Shown here one piece after another: positions 18,311 to 27,740 of a stretch of 64,000 nt of DNA (positions within the stretch are counted from its first letter, which is position 1; every line of letters begins with the position of its first letter). Both the position numbers and the translations under genes were made by a program. Source of the DNA: Bacteroidota bacterium (GTDB lineage Bacteria; Bacteroidota; Bacteroidia; Cytophagales; Cyclobacteriaceae); contig JAFEAL010000005.1 in NCBI GenBank assembly GCA_018266435.1, forward strand, positions 542,725 through 606,724, in the 5' to 3' direction. The notes under the pieces were generated by a model. The model saw only the letters and a program-made list of their open reading frames with translations. It did not search any database and was not told the origin of the DNA.

Positions 18311-18464
18311 TCTTTTTAGATGGATTGATAAGGAGATTCTGAGGAAACTATGTCCTGATGCGTTAGCTTTATGACCGAATGAAATAAATAATTTCTTTCC
18401 TGATCCGGGTTGTATCACGTAAATATCTCCAGGTTTTTAGTGGATCACATTTAAGTTCATTTAG

Positions 18465-18970
18465 AAAAAATCGCGATAATCAATAACGGTCACTAAGGAC
18501 TGATCTTTTTCTCATAAAACGTAGCGCGCGAGTGTGGATAATCTTTAGGAGTACTCACCAATTTTCAATGCTCCTGCAGTGAATTCCTGTGAATGGATTC
18601 AAGTTACATTTCAAATGTGTGATTTTGGGTAGGGTTACAAATCATCAAACCGGTCATGCCAAATTTTTATGGCTTGTTTATACTCAGGGTAATGGAGCAG
18701 CCTTATTGGTTCAAAAATTTCCGACTCATTCAATTTCCTTGCGAATCATTACAGCTATGAATTTTTGAGATACCTCATTCTGCCAGAGTGTTGATTATTT
18801 TTTATAAAACAGATGATCCGGTGGATAGGGTTGGGCATAAAGACATGGCCCTTGTGCGCGATTCGTATTCATTGTTGAAAAAATTGATACTGTTGCTTAG
18901 GCTCTCCTTTCAAGCGTCTAAACTCAAGCGGGTGTAGCCATTGGTAACAAATGGTAGTTACTAAAAAAGT
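18465..18970 (-). pseudogene. decayed REP-associated (Y1) tyrosine transposase
   Basis: The 770-bp gap between 18311 and 19081 has no intact gene, but the minus strand carries a recognisable TnpA-REP relic. In order there is a start-like block reading VTTICYQWLHPLEF, then VFMPNPIHRII at 18812-18844 (family form MPNHIHLI), then a SQKFIAVMIRKEIE-like block, then IKIWHDRFDDL near 18639-18671, and STPKDYPHSRATFYE near 18514-18558. These match the usual family order. The coding frame is broken by in-frame stops and several frameshifts. The HUH motif has lost one histidine (H to P), so it is catalytically dead. Confidence 0.8.
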
Positions 18971-19081
18971 AATCTTTCTCTAAATACTGGGTTTGCCACG
19001 CGGTGCATGAGCGCTGGTTATAAAAAAATTTGAATGTACCAGGTCGGAAGATTTGACCAACACCAACTGCAAAATTGTTGG

Positions 19082-19759
19082 TTAGCTTCTTGACTTTAAT
19101 AACGCCTCGGCCAAAATCAGGTCTTCAGGTGTAGTAATTTTGATGTTTTCATAGCTACCCTCAAAAAGAGAAATTTTATGCCCCGACCGTTCGGCTACGC
19201 TGGCGTCATCCGTCAGGGCGGGGTCTTCTTTTTGCTGATAAGCTTTTTTGATGATGGAAAGTTGAAAAGTTTGTGGAGTTTGAATTATGCGGTAGTGTGA
19301 GCGGTCTACAGCCCGGGTGTTATCTTGATCCGTTTCGCGGATGGATTCTTTCAGCCGCACCGATGCCACAGCTGAGCCATGAACAGCCGCCAGCCTGAAT
19401 GAGGCTCCGATCAAATCGGGATTTACCAACGGTCGTACACCATCATGAATGGCTACCAGTCCTTCGCCTTCAATTTTATCGAGGCCATTTTTTACTGATT
19501 GAAACCGGGTTTCGCCACCTTCCTGCAGCAGAACGGGGTATCTAAAATTGAATTGTTTGCTAATCGAGTGCCATACTTCAAACTCCGTTCGGGGTAAAAC
19601 CAAAATTATTTTTAGTTTACCTGAATAACGGATAAAGGTTTCGAGTGTGTGAAGCAAAACCGGTTTCCCATTTAGCGGAAGAAATTGCTTGGGCAGCGCG
19701 CTGTTGATGCGCGACCCGCGTCCTCCGGCCACAATCAGGGCATATTCGGTAGTTTCCAT
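19082..19759 (-). CDS. ispD: 2-C-methyl-D-erythritol 4-phosphate cytidylyltransferase
   Basis: IspD transfers CMP from CTP to 2-C-methyl-D-erythritol 4-phosphate in the non-mevalonate isoprenoid pathway. At 225 residues it is a normal length. The nucleotide loop is VAGGRGSR with PKQFLPL (residues about 10-28), and the substrate-binding block AIHDGVRPLV is near residues 103-112. The end TPEDLILAEALL is also typical. It lies directly after the unknown 447-residue gene with no gap, and downstream of queA, forming a probable three-gene operon. Confidence 0.95.
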   Translation of the reverse strand: METTEYALIVAGGRGSRINSALPKQFLPLNGKPVLLHTLETFIRYSGKLKIILVLPRTEFEVWHSISKQFNFRYPVLLQEGGETRFQSVKNGLDKIEGEGLVAIHDGVRPLVNPDLIGASFRLAAVHGSAVASVRLKESIRETDQDNTRAVDRSHYRIIQTPQTFQLSIIKKAYQQKEDPALTDDASVAERSGHKISLFEGSYENIKITTPEDLILAEALLKSRS

Positions 19760-21103
19760 TTAGTTTATCTTTCGCAGTTGGTATTTTTTCTTTAGAAGAC
19801 TGACTACAATCGGCCCTGAGCCAGAAAGCTCCAGCGATTCGTTGGCTTGCAGTGAGGTAAACAAAAAGGGAGGGGTTGAGGGTTCGTTCACATCGTACAT
19901 GAATACTTCGTTATTCACCTGTAATAAGATGTGGCTTCCGCCTATGGTCAATTGCCCATAACTTAGCCATGGCCCAACCGGAAAACTACGGTAGTTTTGT
20001 AAGGAGCCATCAACTGGAGATAACGTGGCAAAAATCAATTGTTCAATTTTATGATCGACTGATGTGTACAATCCGGGGTAGCCGCCCCCCATTGCGGCCA
20101 CCAGAATACTCGCCCCGGTAGCAACAATTGCCCGTGTGGCATCGGGTTTCCATCCTTCGGCTACCAGTACTACATTTCCGTTTTGGTCAAAAGCGCCCCC
20201 CATCAGGTGCATGCGTTTAGTAGAGAATCGTTGGGCGGAATCGGTCTTATCAAAAATTTTCTCTCCACTCACATCAAACAACATCATAAAAAATTTACCA
20301 TTCTTTAAACTGGCCGATTCAAAATCACTGCCGGCCAGCATCAATTCTGTGCCGTTGGTGGCAAAGACAGAAATGGCTCGGTACCCCTTTTGCCCCAGGT
20401 CAATTAAAACGGATTTTACTACTTGCCCTGTTTTTTTATCAACCCAAAAAATTTGTCGGTTTTCAACCAGACCTATAATCAGTTGTTCGGTAGTTTGTAT
20501 TTGCGTGAATTGGGGTGCATTAGACACCCAAATTTCTTGACCATCTTCTGCATTGATTGAAAATAAGTTTGCCCGGATTATTCCCGAGTTACCCATTTGG
20601 TAGAGTTGTAGCAAGAGCATGCCCGGACTGCCGGAGTTGGGTACAAACGAGAGCGTCAGGTGCTTCAGTTTCTTAACCGGCTTAGAAAAATAACGTGAGA
20701 AATCAACAATCGTTTTAGAAAATGAGGTAACTGTTTTTCCGTGATGATCCGTTACCAAAAAAATAATTTTTTCTAGGGGTGAGGTAGTGGCATAAAATGT
20801 GTGCACGACAAATTTCTCGTCATCGTAAGAGGCCATCAACCGTGCTTTACCCTCGATGGAGTAATCGATGGAATCAATTGCTTTGAGATTTTTGCTTAAA
20901 AATACTTTTCTGAAAGCAGTGGTCGGTAATTTTTTTTTGTCGGTACGAAACAGGCAATACACCCCTTCGTTTGCAGGCTGAATTTCATACCGATCGTTAG
21001 CGCCATTGTACCTGAAGGAGTAGGTTTGGCCATGCCCGGAAAATGAAGAGAACACGAAGATCCACAAGAAACAAGCTGAGGCGCTTCGTGCTGCGTGTTT
21101 CAT
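19760..21103 (-). CDS. secreted protein of unknown function
   Basis: The 447-residue protein has a signal peptide (cut after about residue 25, GHGQ) and a beta-rich body with repeating motifs such as GQEIWVSNAPQF and QIFWVDKKTGQVVKS, which resemble PQQ/quinoprotein-type beta-propeller blades. No catalytic residue can be named. It sits between queA and ispD, with no spacing to ispD. Its place in this operon looks incidental to those enzymes. I do not recognise the family with certainty. Confidence 0.6.
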   Translation of the reverse strand: MKHAARSASACFLWIFVFSSFSGHGQTYSFRYNGANDRYEIQPANEGVYCLFRTDKKKLPTTAFRKVFLSKNLKAIDSIDYSIEGKARLMASYDDEKFVVHTFYATTSPLEKIIFLVTDHHGKTVTSFSKTIVDFSRYFSKPVKKLKHLTLSFVPNSGSPGMLLLQLYQMGNSGIIRANLFSINAEDGQEIWVSNAPQFTQIQTTEQLIIGLVENRQIFWVDKKTGQVVKSVLIDLGQKGYRAISVFATNGTELMLAGSDFESASLKNGKFFMMLFDVSGEKIFDKTDSAQRFSTKRMHLMGGAFDQNGNVVLVAEGWKPDATRAIVATGASILVAAMGGGYPGLYTSVDHKIEQLIFATLSPVDGSLQNYRSFPVGPWLSYGQLTIGGSHILLQVNNEVFMYDVNEPSTPPFLFTSLQANESLELSGSGPIVVSLLKKKYQLRKIN

Positions 21104-21126
21104 ACAGGGATTGGGTTGAAACGAAG

Positions 21127-22173
21127 TTACACAATTAGCAAGGCATCTCCGTAGGTCAGAAATTTGTATTTTTCTTTTTTGGCTATTTCGTAGGCTTTCA
21201 TCACATGTTCATATCCGCCAAAGGCGGCTGCCATCATCAACAAAGTTGACTCAGGTTGTTGAAAATTAGTGATCATCGCTCCGCATATTTTGAATTCATA
21301 CGGAGGAAAAATGAACCGGTCGGTCCAGCCTTCGCGTTCTTTTAGCCGGTTGTTGGCCGATACGGCTGATTCTAATGCGCGCATGGATGTAGTGCCTACG
21401 GCACACACTTTATTTTTATTTTCCAGGGTGGCGTTTACTTTATTGCAAACTTCTGTGCCCACAATAAAATTTTCTGAATCCATTTTGTGCTTGGTCAAGT
21501 CTTCTACATCTACCTGGCGGAATGAGCCCAGACCAATGTGCAGAGTGACGTAGGCCAGATCTACCCCTTTTAACTGAAGGCGTTTTACCAACTGGCGTGT
21601 AAAGTGCATCCCTGCCGTGGGGGCCGATACAGCCCCTTTGTTTTTAGCAAAAATAGTTTGAAACCGTTCTTTATCGGCCGGCTCCACTTTTCTTTTAATG
21701 TATTTGGGAATGGGGGTTTCACCTAATGTTTCTACTACTTTATCAAAAGCAGTTGAGTCGCCATCAAACAAAAAACGGATGGTGCGGCCACGCGAGGTAG
21801 TGTTGTCAATTACTTCCGCCACCAGGTCGCCATCGCCAAAATAAAGTTTGTTACCTACGCGGATTTTCCGGGCTGGATCAACCAACACATCCCACAAATG
21901 CATTTCGGCATTGAGTTCGCGTAACAAGAATACTTCAATTTTAGCTCCGGTTTTTTCCTTACGGCCATACAAACGGGCCGGAAAGACCATGGTATCGTTA
22001 GCTACCATGACATCACCTTCATTAAAATAATTGATCACATCTTTAAAAACTTTATGTTCAATTTTTCCGGTGTCGCGGTGTAACACCATCATCCGTGCAT
22101 CGTCTCGGTTCTCGGCAGGGTAGGTGGCAATTAAACTGTTAGGGAGGTCGAACTTAAATTCGGATAGTTTCAT
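21127..22173 (-). CDS. queA: S-adenosylmethionine:tRNA ribosyltransferase-isomerase
   Basis: QueA transfers and isomerises the ribosyl of SAM onto preQ1-modified tRNA to make epoxyqueuosine. The 348-residue protein begins [16 protein letters not shown] and carries family blocks [27 protein letters not shown] and [22 protein letters not shown]. The frame extends to 22266, but the ATG at 22173 is supported by the family start and by a good promoter 50 bp upstream of it, inside the longer frame. Confidence 0.95.
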   Translation of the reverse strand: MKLSEFKFDLPNSLIATYPAENRDDARMMVLHRDTGKIEHKVFKDVINYFNEGDVMVANDTMVFPARLYGRKEKTGAKIEVFLLRELNAEMHLWDVLVDPARKIRVGNKLYFGDGDLVAEVIDNTTSRGRTIRFLFDGDSTAFDKVVETLGETPIPKYIKRKVEPADKERFQTIFAKNKGAVSAPTAGMHFTRQLVKRLQLKGVDLAYVTLHIGLGSFRQVDVEDLTKHKMDSENFIVGTEVCNKVNATLENKNKVCAVGTTSMRALESAVSANNRLKEREGWTDRFIFPPYEFKICGAMITNFQQPESTLLMMAAAFGGYEHVMKAYEIAKKEKYKFLTYGDALLIV

Positions 22174-22223
22174 AAGCTTACGGGCTTGTGCCTGAGATGG
22201 GCAGATATAAAAAATTTGAGGCG

Positions 22224-22254
22224 CAAAAGTAAACGAATTGAAAGCGAAAGTCAA
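22224..22254 (-). promoter_or_regulatory. Bacteroidota promoter of queA
   Basis: On the minus strand TTG (22252-22254) is followed after 20 bp by TACTTTTG (22224-22231), an exact TAnnTTTG match. It lies 50 bp before the queA ATG and would drive queA, the secreted protein gene and ispD. Confidence 0.65.
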
Positions 22255-22336
22255 CCCTAAACTCACCTTACTTGCTTAGCTGCATAAATTTTCAAATTTC
22301 GCAACCCAATTGCCATAAATAGCCGTTAAACGCCCC

Positions 22337-23599
22337 ATGCTCGCTCTCCGCCTGATTTCTGAAAGCCTTCAATTTGCCTGGAAAGCCTTGCGATCGAATT
22401 TGTTGCGAACTGTACTTTCGTTGTTGGGGGTAACAATTGGCATTTTTTCAATCATTGCTGTACTCACCTTGGTGGACTCCCTGGAGCGCAGTATCCGCGA
22501 TAGTTTTAATTTTTTAGGCTCAAACGTGATCTATGTTGATAAGTGGCCATTTACCGGGGGCAACAGCCGCGATTGGTGGAAAGATTTTATAAGACGACCG
22601 AATGTTTCGTACAATGAATACCGGTTTTTGAAAGCAAACCTTAAAAATGCTCCGCATGTTTCTATTTATGCATTTGCAAATGACCTAACCGTAAAGGCAG
22701 GCAACAACGGTATCAATAAAATTACCTTGCGGGGAGTTTCGCCCGAATATGAATTTATGCGTGATGTGAACATAGAGCAAGGCCGCTACCTGACCAATGA
22801 TGAAATTGAAGGCGGAAGAAATGTAGTGGTGATTGGCCATGATATTGCCCATGCGCTGTTCCCTAAAGTTGAAAATCCGGTAGGAGAGTTGGTGAAAATA
22901 AAAAACCTGAAATATAAAATTGTAGGGATCATCAAACGGCAGGGCGAAAGTTTCCTGGGCATGGGCAGCACCGATTATGAGTGTATCATTCCTTACAGTT
23001 CTTTTCGTAAACTATACAACACCGGCACAGGGCGGTGGGATGAACTAGGATCGCACATCGTGCTGAAAGGAAATGAAAGTGACTTGGGCCTGGTGCAATT
23101 GGAAAACGAAATGCAGGGCTACTTGCGCGTGAAGCGCGGATTGAAACCCGGACAAAAAGACAATTTTTCTGTAAACCGACCCGAAGCCATTGTGAAAGCC
23201 ATAGCCGGTGTTTTTGATGTGCTGAATATGGCCGGATGGGTGATTGGCGGATTCTCAATGTTGGTAGGTGGGTTTGGGATTGCCAACATTATGTTTGTGT
23301 CAGTAAAGGAACGGACGGGCATAATTGGCTTGCAAAAATCGCTGGGCGCAAAAAATTATTTTATTCTGTTTCAGTTCTTATTTGAATCGGTGTTGTTAAG
23401 TTTGATCGGTGGGTTGGCCGGTTTGTGCCTTGTATGGCTGATTACGTTTATTCCTTTGGGTAGTTTACAAGTCACGTTATCGGTATCCAATATAGTATTG
23501 GGTCTTACCGTTTCATCAGTCATTGGGTTAGTGGCAGGCATTGTTCCGGCTGCGTTGGCCGCAAGACTTGACCCGGTAATTGCCATACGAGCTAATTAA
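22337..23599 (+). CDS. MacB/FtsX-type ABC transporter permease, copy 1
   Basis: The 420-residue permease has an N-terminal helix (LLRTVLSLLGVTIGIFSIIAVL), a MacB periplasmic core domain (about residues 45-250) and three FtsX helices at the C-terminus, with SVKERTGIIGLQKSLGAK between them. This is the LolC/MacB half without a fused ATPase. It is followed 5 bp later by a close paralog, and the two probably form a heterodimer or duplicate. The ATP-binding partner is not in the neighbourhood and must be encoded elsewhere. Confidence 0.88.
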   Translation: MLALRLISESLQFAWKALRSNLLRTVLSLLGVTIGIFSIIAVLTLVDSLERSIRDSFNFLGSNVIYVDKWPFTGGNSRDWWKDFIRRPNVSYNEYRFLKANLKNAPHVSIYAFANDLTVKAGNNGINKITLRGVSPEYEFMRDVNIEQGRYLTNDEIEGGRNVVVIGHDIAHALFPKVENPVGELVKIKNLKYKIVGIIKRQGESFLGMGSTDYECIIPYSSFRKLYNTGTGRWDELGSHIVLKGNESDLGLVQLENEMQGYLRVKRGLKPGQKDNFSVNRPEAIVKAIAGVFDVLNMAGWVIGGFSMLVGGFGIANIMFVSVKERTGIIGLQKSLGAKNYFILFQFLFESVLLSLIGGLAGLCLVWLITFIPLGSLQVTLSVSNIVLGLTVSSVIGLVAGIVPAALAARLDPVIAIRAN

Positions 23600-23604
23600 A
23601 ATAC

Positions 23605-24873
23605 ATGATACTTTTTCTCCGGTTAGTCACAGAAAGTTTAGCGTTTGCCTGGCGGGCGCTTCGATCTAATTTACTGCGCACCATTCTTTCTCTGCTGGGT
23701 GTTACCATCGGTATTTTTTCCATTATTGCTGTGCTTACATTGGTGGATTCGCTTAAAAGTAATATTCTAGATAGTTTGAACTTTCTCGGGTCAGATGTGA
23801 TCTATGTTCATAAGTGGCCCTGGGGAAACGGGGGTGATAGCCGCGACTGGTGGAAAGACTACATTAAGCGGCCCAATACTTCGTATGCCGAATACCGGTT
23901 TTTAAAAGAAAATTTACAGCATGGAAGTGTGATCAGCATTTATGCAGAGTCAGAATCCAACACGGTAAAGGCGGGTAGTAACGGAATCAATAAAATAGAG
24001 ATAGATGGGGTAACCGTTGATTACGATAAGTTGTTTGAGATCAATGTAGAACAGGGCCGCTACCTGATCAATGCCGAAATAGAAGGTGGACGAAACGTGG
24101 CGGTGATCGGCTACGAAGTGGCACGGGCCTTATTTCCTAAAATCGAGAATCCCGTGGGTGAATTTGTGAAGATCAAAAACCTGCGCTTTAAAGTAGTGGG
24201 GGTGATCAAGCGTGAGGGCGAAAGTTTTATGGGTTTTACCAGCAAAGATTACAGTTGCATCATTCCGTATAGCGCCTTTAGAAAAGTATATCAAACGGGC
24301 ACTGGCCGGTCGAATGAAATCGGGTCCACCATCGGATTAAAGGGCTATCGAGATGATCCCGGGCTGGTAGAGTTAGAAAATGAAACGCGCGGATTGATGC
24401 GCGTGAAGCGCGGACTGAAACCAGAGAAAAAAGACAACTTTACCCTGAACCGTCCCGAAGCCATTGCCAAATCATTGGATGGAGTTTTTGATGTGCTGGG
24501 CATAGCAGGTTGGATTATTGGTGGCTTCTCGATGTTGGTTGGGGGGTTTGGAATTGCCAACATCATGTTTGTATCGGTGAAGGAAAGGACGGGCATTATT
24601 GGATTGCAAAAATCTTTGGGGGCAAAAAATTATTTCATCTTGTTCCAGTTTTTGTTTGAGTCCATTTTTTTGAGCTTGATTGGCGGCCTTACGGGATTGT
24701 TTTTTGTGTGGCTGATTACGTATGCTCCGTTTGGAAGTTTGAAAGTGTCGCTCACGGTTTCAAATATTATTTTGGGATTGGGCGTTTCTTCCACAATCGG
24801 CTTAGTGGCGGGAATTGTGCCTGCGGCCGTGGCAGCACGCCTCGATCCGGTCATCGCTATTCGGGCAAACTGA
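23605..24873 (+). CDS. MacB/FtsX-type ABC transporter permease, copy 2
   Basis: The 422-residue paralog of the preceding gene has the same order of an N-terminal helix, a periplasmic core and FtsX helices. Conservation by eye is strongest in the first 60 residues and in the cytoplasmic loop SVKERTGIIGLQKSLGAKNYF. The region 85-110 (YAESESNTVKAGSNG) and parts of the periplasmic domain have diverged. It is co-transcribed with copy 1 and most likely arose by tandem duplication. Confidence 0.88.
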   Translation: MILFLRLVTESLAFAWRALRSNLLRTILSLLGVTIGIFSIIAVLTLVDSLKSNILDSLNFLGSDVIYVHKWPWGNGGDSRDWWKDYIKRPNTSYAEYRFLKENLQHGSVISIYAESESNTVKAGSNGINKIEIDGVTVDYDKLFEINVEQGRYLINAEIEGGRNVAVIGYEVARALFPKIENPVGEFVKIKNLRFKVVGVIKREGESFMGFTSKDYSCIIPYSAFRKVYQTGTGRSNEIGSTIGLKGYRDDPGLVELENETRGLMRVKRGLKPEKKDNFTLNRPEAIAKSLDGVFDVLGIAGWIIGGFSMLVGGFGIANIMFVSVKERTGIIGLQKSLGAKNYFILFQFLFESIFLSLIGGLTGLFFVWLITYAPFGSLKVSLTVSNIILGLGVSSTIGLVAGIVPAAVAARLDPVIAIRAN

Positions 24874-24910
24874 TCAGAACAGGCAATAGAATCTCTGTGT
24901 TTTATCCGGA

Positions 24911-25594
24911 TTAACGAGTCACTAAGCCAAACATATTTTTAATGCCGGTTACGGCTATCTGCAGCCCAACACAAAAAATGAGAAATGCAATAATGCGGTT
25001 GGCTATGATTTGCCCGTTATTGCCCAGCCTCTTCACTATTTTTTTGGTGTTCCCATAAAAGCCGTAAATCAAAAGGCACATGAAAATAATGGCCAGTAGT
25101 ATGGCGCCTGTATTGATCAGGTAGTTTAACCAATTAGTGTCAGCACTGTTGGCGCTTAATGTAAAAAGAACCGACAGTGTACCTGCCCCGGTGGTGATCG
25201 GAAAAGTAAGCGGATAAAAAAGTTTATCACTGATGTGATTAACCTGATTGTTGGTCAGGTTTTCTATATTTTTTTCGGCATCTTGTTTTTGACTATTGGC
25301 CGAAAGTGCCTCCCAGCCCATTTTGCAAATCATAATGCCCCCGGCCAGTTGTATTACCGGTATAGAAATACCGAATAATTCAAGAATCCAGTGGCCCACA
25401 AATAGGGTAGTAACGCAAATGGAGAATGCATAAAATGTAATTTTTTTTACGGCTATTTTTTCATCGGCATCAGTAAGTTGCGAAAGATAGGGATTGACAA
25501 TGAGAGCCGACCCGAGAGGATTAATAACAGGGAACAACGCAATGATGCTTATAAAAAGCATGTGAATAAATGAATGTACTTGTGGTGATATCAT
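24911..25594 (-). CDS. MarC-family membrane protein
   Basis: This integral membrane protein has about six helices. The family shows a conserved N-terminal helix (SIIALFPVINPLGSALIV) and a central PLTFPITTGAGTLSVLF block. The longer frame starts at 25642, but the ATG at 25594 (MISPQVHSF) is a better start. MarC proteins were once tied to antibiotic resistance; their transport function is unclear. It stands alone and is convergent with the permease pair. Confidence 0.85.
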   Translation of the reverse strand: MISPQVHSFIHMLFISIIALFPVINPLGSALIVNPYLSQLTDADEKIAVKKITFYAFSICVTTLFVGHWILELFGISIPVIQLAGGIMICKMGWEALSANSQKQDAEKNIENLTNNQVNHISDKLFYPLTFPITTGAGTLSVLFTLSANSADTNWLNYLINTGAILLAIIFMCLLIYGFYGNTKKIVKRLGNNGQIIANRIIAFLIFCVGLQIAVTGIKNMFGLVTR

Positions 25595-25685
25595 GGTAAA
25601 TGACCGGTGATTTTGAGCGGGCGAAATATAGGAAATTAGCAACAGTCATTGTTATGGCCATTGCCCGGCTTACATTAAAATACGG

Positions 25686-27740
25686 TTAGAATTTTACCCT
25701 GGCCTGAAGTTTAACATCGTTTCGTCTGTCGTCATAAATGGTGTCGCCTCCCGAACCTATTTTTTCCTGCTTGAAGTAGCGAGTCTGGCTCCACCGAAGC
25801 CAGAAGTCTATTTTTGAATTAACCCGGTATTGCAGCATCAGGTACCGCCTGATGCCCTTGCCGTAGTAAGCCGGGAAACTGAAGGCAAGGTAGGCATCGC
25901 GCTCATAAACATATTGCCGGTTATCGTAATCATCGGTATCAAAAACGGCATAACGACTTGTTACTGAAAATCTTTTTTTTTGGTACGTAACGTCTTGCAG
26001 CATTACCATGCCCTGCGTATTTTTTCCGGCCAATGAATAAGAACTGAATTGCAGGCGAGTGCGAAAACTCAGTTGCCGACTTACCGAGTAGTCGCAGTTG
26101 ATCCAGTAATTTTGTTTCGTTCCCAGTGATACCAAATAAAGATTATTGTCAATGCCTGTGTTGCGTGGCTTGGTTTCCTGGCGGGTTTGCACAAAGAACA
26201 CCACATTTTTAGAAGGCATGAAATTAAACCGGGCCATCCACTCGCTGCCTTCGGCAGCAGGCAGGTAATTTCGATAGCGAAACCAGGGAAACTGAAATAA
26301 ATCCACATAACCTGACAGCCAGTATTTTTTGTTGAACACATATTTCCAGCCCCAGTAGATACCGGTTTCATTTTGTGGCACTGAATTTTCGGTGATGGCG
26401 TTGCTGTAAAAACTGTAAAAATTTTTATCAAATGTTCGATACGATAATGACACATCAAATTGTGGAGTGAGGCTGGCCAATACTCCGGTTACTGTGGCGC
26501 TACCATTGCCAAGGGTTTGACTGAATTCACTAAAAAACGAAATATTGTTAATAGTATAATTCAGGTACGCACCGGCATTGGTATTTGTATTTCCATTGAA
26601 ATAAAATTGGTTGTAGGGAGTTGGAGAGTGAATCAGCGGAACGTTGAACTGTGTGCGGTGTAGGATAATCCCTGCATCGAGCGAGTGATTGGTGAACTGA
26701 AACACCGTTGCCGAGTTTGTTTCGCTAATGGCATTCCGGTTGGCCAGTTCGGTAGCCGTTCGGTGCAGGCCGGTATAACTGATGGAAGACAAGTAGTCGG
26801 CAGCAGAGGTTAACGTGTCTTGCCGAAGGTTGCCATCGCGACCGCGGTGGGAGAGCATCAGGTGCCATGTTATATTTTTTGATAACGAATAGCTGATGCT
26901 GGCTCCCCGAAAGTAGCCGGCTTCATAGAGCGAAGTGTAAGGAAGAAAACCCAGATTGGGTCTGCGTAGGGTGTTAACGGCTTCCGCATTTTTTCCGATT
27001 CCAAAAAAAGAACCCAACGCTACACCTTGCCCGAATTGTGCCTGATAATCTCCGAGTATAAAATTTTTTACTCTCCCCTTGTTCTGTGCTTGAAAATGAA
27101 AACTGATGTAATCAACTCCGTAATATTTAGTAGGCGGGTTCCATTGTACGGGCTCACCTGCTTCTTTTTTAAAAGTGAACCCTACGCTGAAATCGGCCGG
27201 CCGGCTTACCCGAAATCGGGTGTAAAAATTATCAGGGGTGCCCACGTAGCGGTTAGATGGTGAAGCTTGTGCTGTATAACCCAACTGGTTTTCCAGTGTT
27301 CGGCCCCAGCGCATCAGTAAATAATTATTCGGCTCGGATAGTATGCGTTTAATGAGGTGTTGATTGAACGATCGACTTTTTTCACGCACGGTAACAAACG
27401 GGGCAATTTTTTCAAAAGTGTTGCGGTCAAAAATCTGTTGCAGCTCATATTCAGAAATAATAGTTCCGGTTTCTTTGCGATAAGCCAGAAAAGAGCTGAT
27501 CTGTGTTTCGTTTAACAGGTACAGTGCCCGCAGTTGCTCACCGCTTACTTGATTTAAATCAAGCGGGTTAGAAAGTAATTGGAGATAGTCTTCGTACAAA
27601 TCCTGATAATCAATGTTGAGGTCTTGCGCACTGAATAGTTCATCCACCAGCCGGGCCGGGTCAAAATCTTTTTTTGTAAAATCCTGACACCACGACAGAT
27701 GAAACAGAAAGGTTAGAATAATGCTGCCGCGAGTTTTCAT
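25686..27740 (-). CDS. helix-hairpin-helix outer-membrane beta-barrel protein
   Basis: The 684-residue secreted protein has a signal peptide, then a ComEA-like helix-hairpin-helix region (about residues 55-120, with LDLNQVSGEQLRALYLLNE and ISSFLAYRKETG). From about residue 140 it is a long alternating beta pattern with aromatic girdles, ending in an aromatic-rich strand and a final F. The HhH domain usually binds DNA, here in the periplasm. It overlaps the next gene (PorQ/PorV-like) by 4 bp and is translated after it. The function is unknown; DNA uptake or surface assembly are options. Confidence 0.75.
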   Translation of the reverse strand: MKTRGSIILTFLFHLSWCQDFTKKDFDPARLVDELFSAQDLNIDYQDLYEDYLQLLSNPLDLNQVSGEQLRALYLLNETQISSFLAYRKETGTIISEYELQQIFDRNTFEKIAPFVTVREKSRSFNQHLIKRILSEPNNYLLMRWGRTLENQLGYTAQASPSNRYVGTPDNFYTRFRVSRPADFSVGFTFKKEAGEPVQWNPPTKYYGVDYISFHFQAQNKGRVKNFILGDYQAQFGQGVALGSFFGIGKNAEAVNTLRRPNLGFLPYTSLYEAGYFRGASISYSLSKNITWHLMLSHRGRDGNLRQDTLTSAADYLSSISYTGLHRTATELANRNAISETNSATVFQFTNHSLDAGIILHRTQFNVPLIHSPTPYNQFYFNGNTNTNAGAYLNYTINNISFFSEFSQTLGNGSATVTGVLASLTPQFDVSLSYRTFDKNFYSFYSNAITENSVPQNETGIYWGWKYVFNKKYWLSGYVDLFQFPWFRYRNYLPAAEGSEWMARFNFMPSKNVVFFVQTRQETKPRNTGIDNNLYLVSLGTKQNYWINCDYSVSRQLSFRTRLQFSSYSLAGKNTQGMVMLQDVTYQKKRFSVTSRYAVFDTDDYDNRQYVYERDAYLAFSFPAYYGKGIRRYLMLQYRVNSKIDFWLRWSQTRYFKQEKIGSGGDTIYDDRRNDVKLQARVKF

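Noticed and set aside
18311-19081. Possible small RNA or regulatory region
   Set aside because: Explained by the decayed transposase; no conserved hairpin series found.
21127-22266. Longer queA frame starting at 22266
   Set aside because: Extra 31 residues do not match QueA and contain the promoter.
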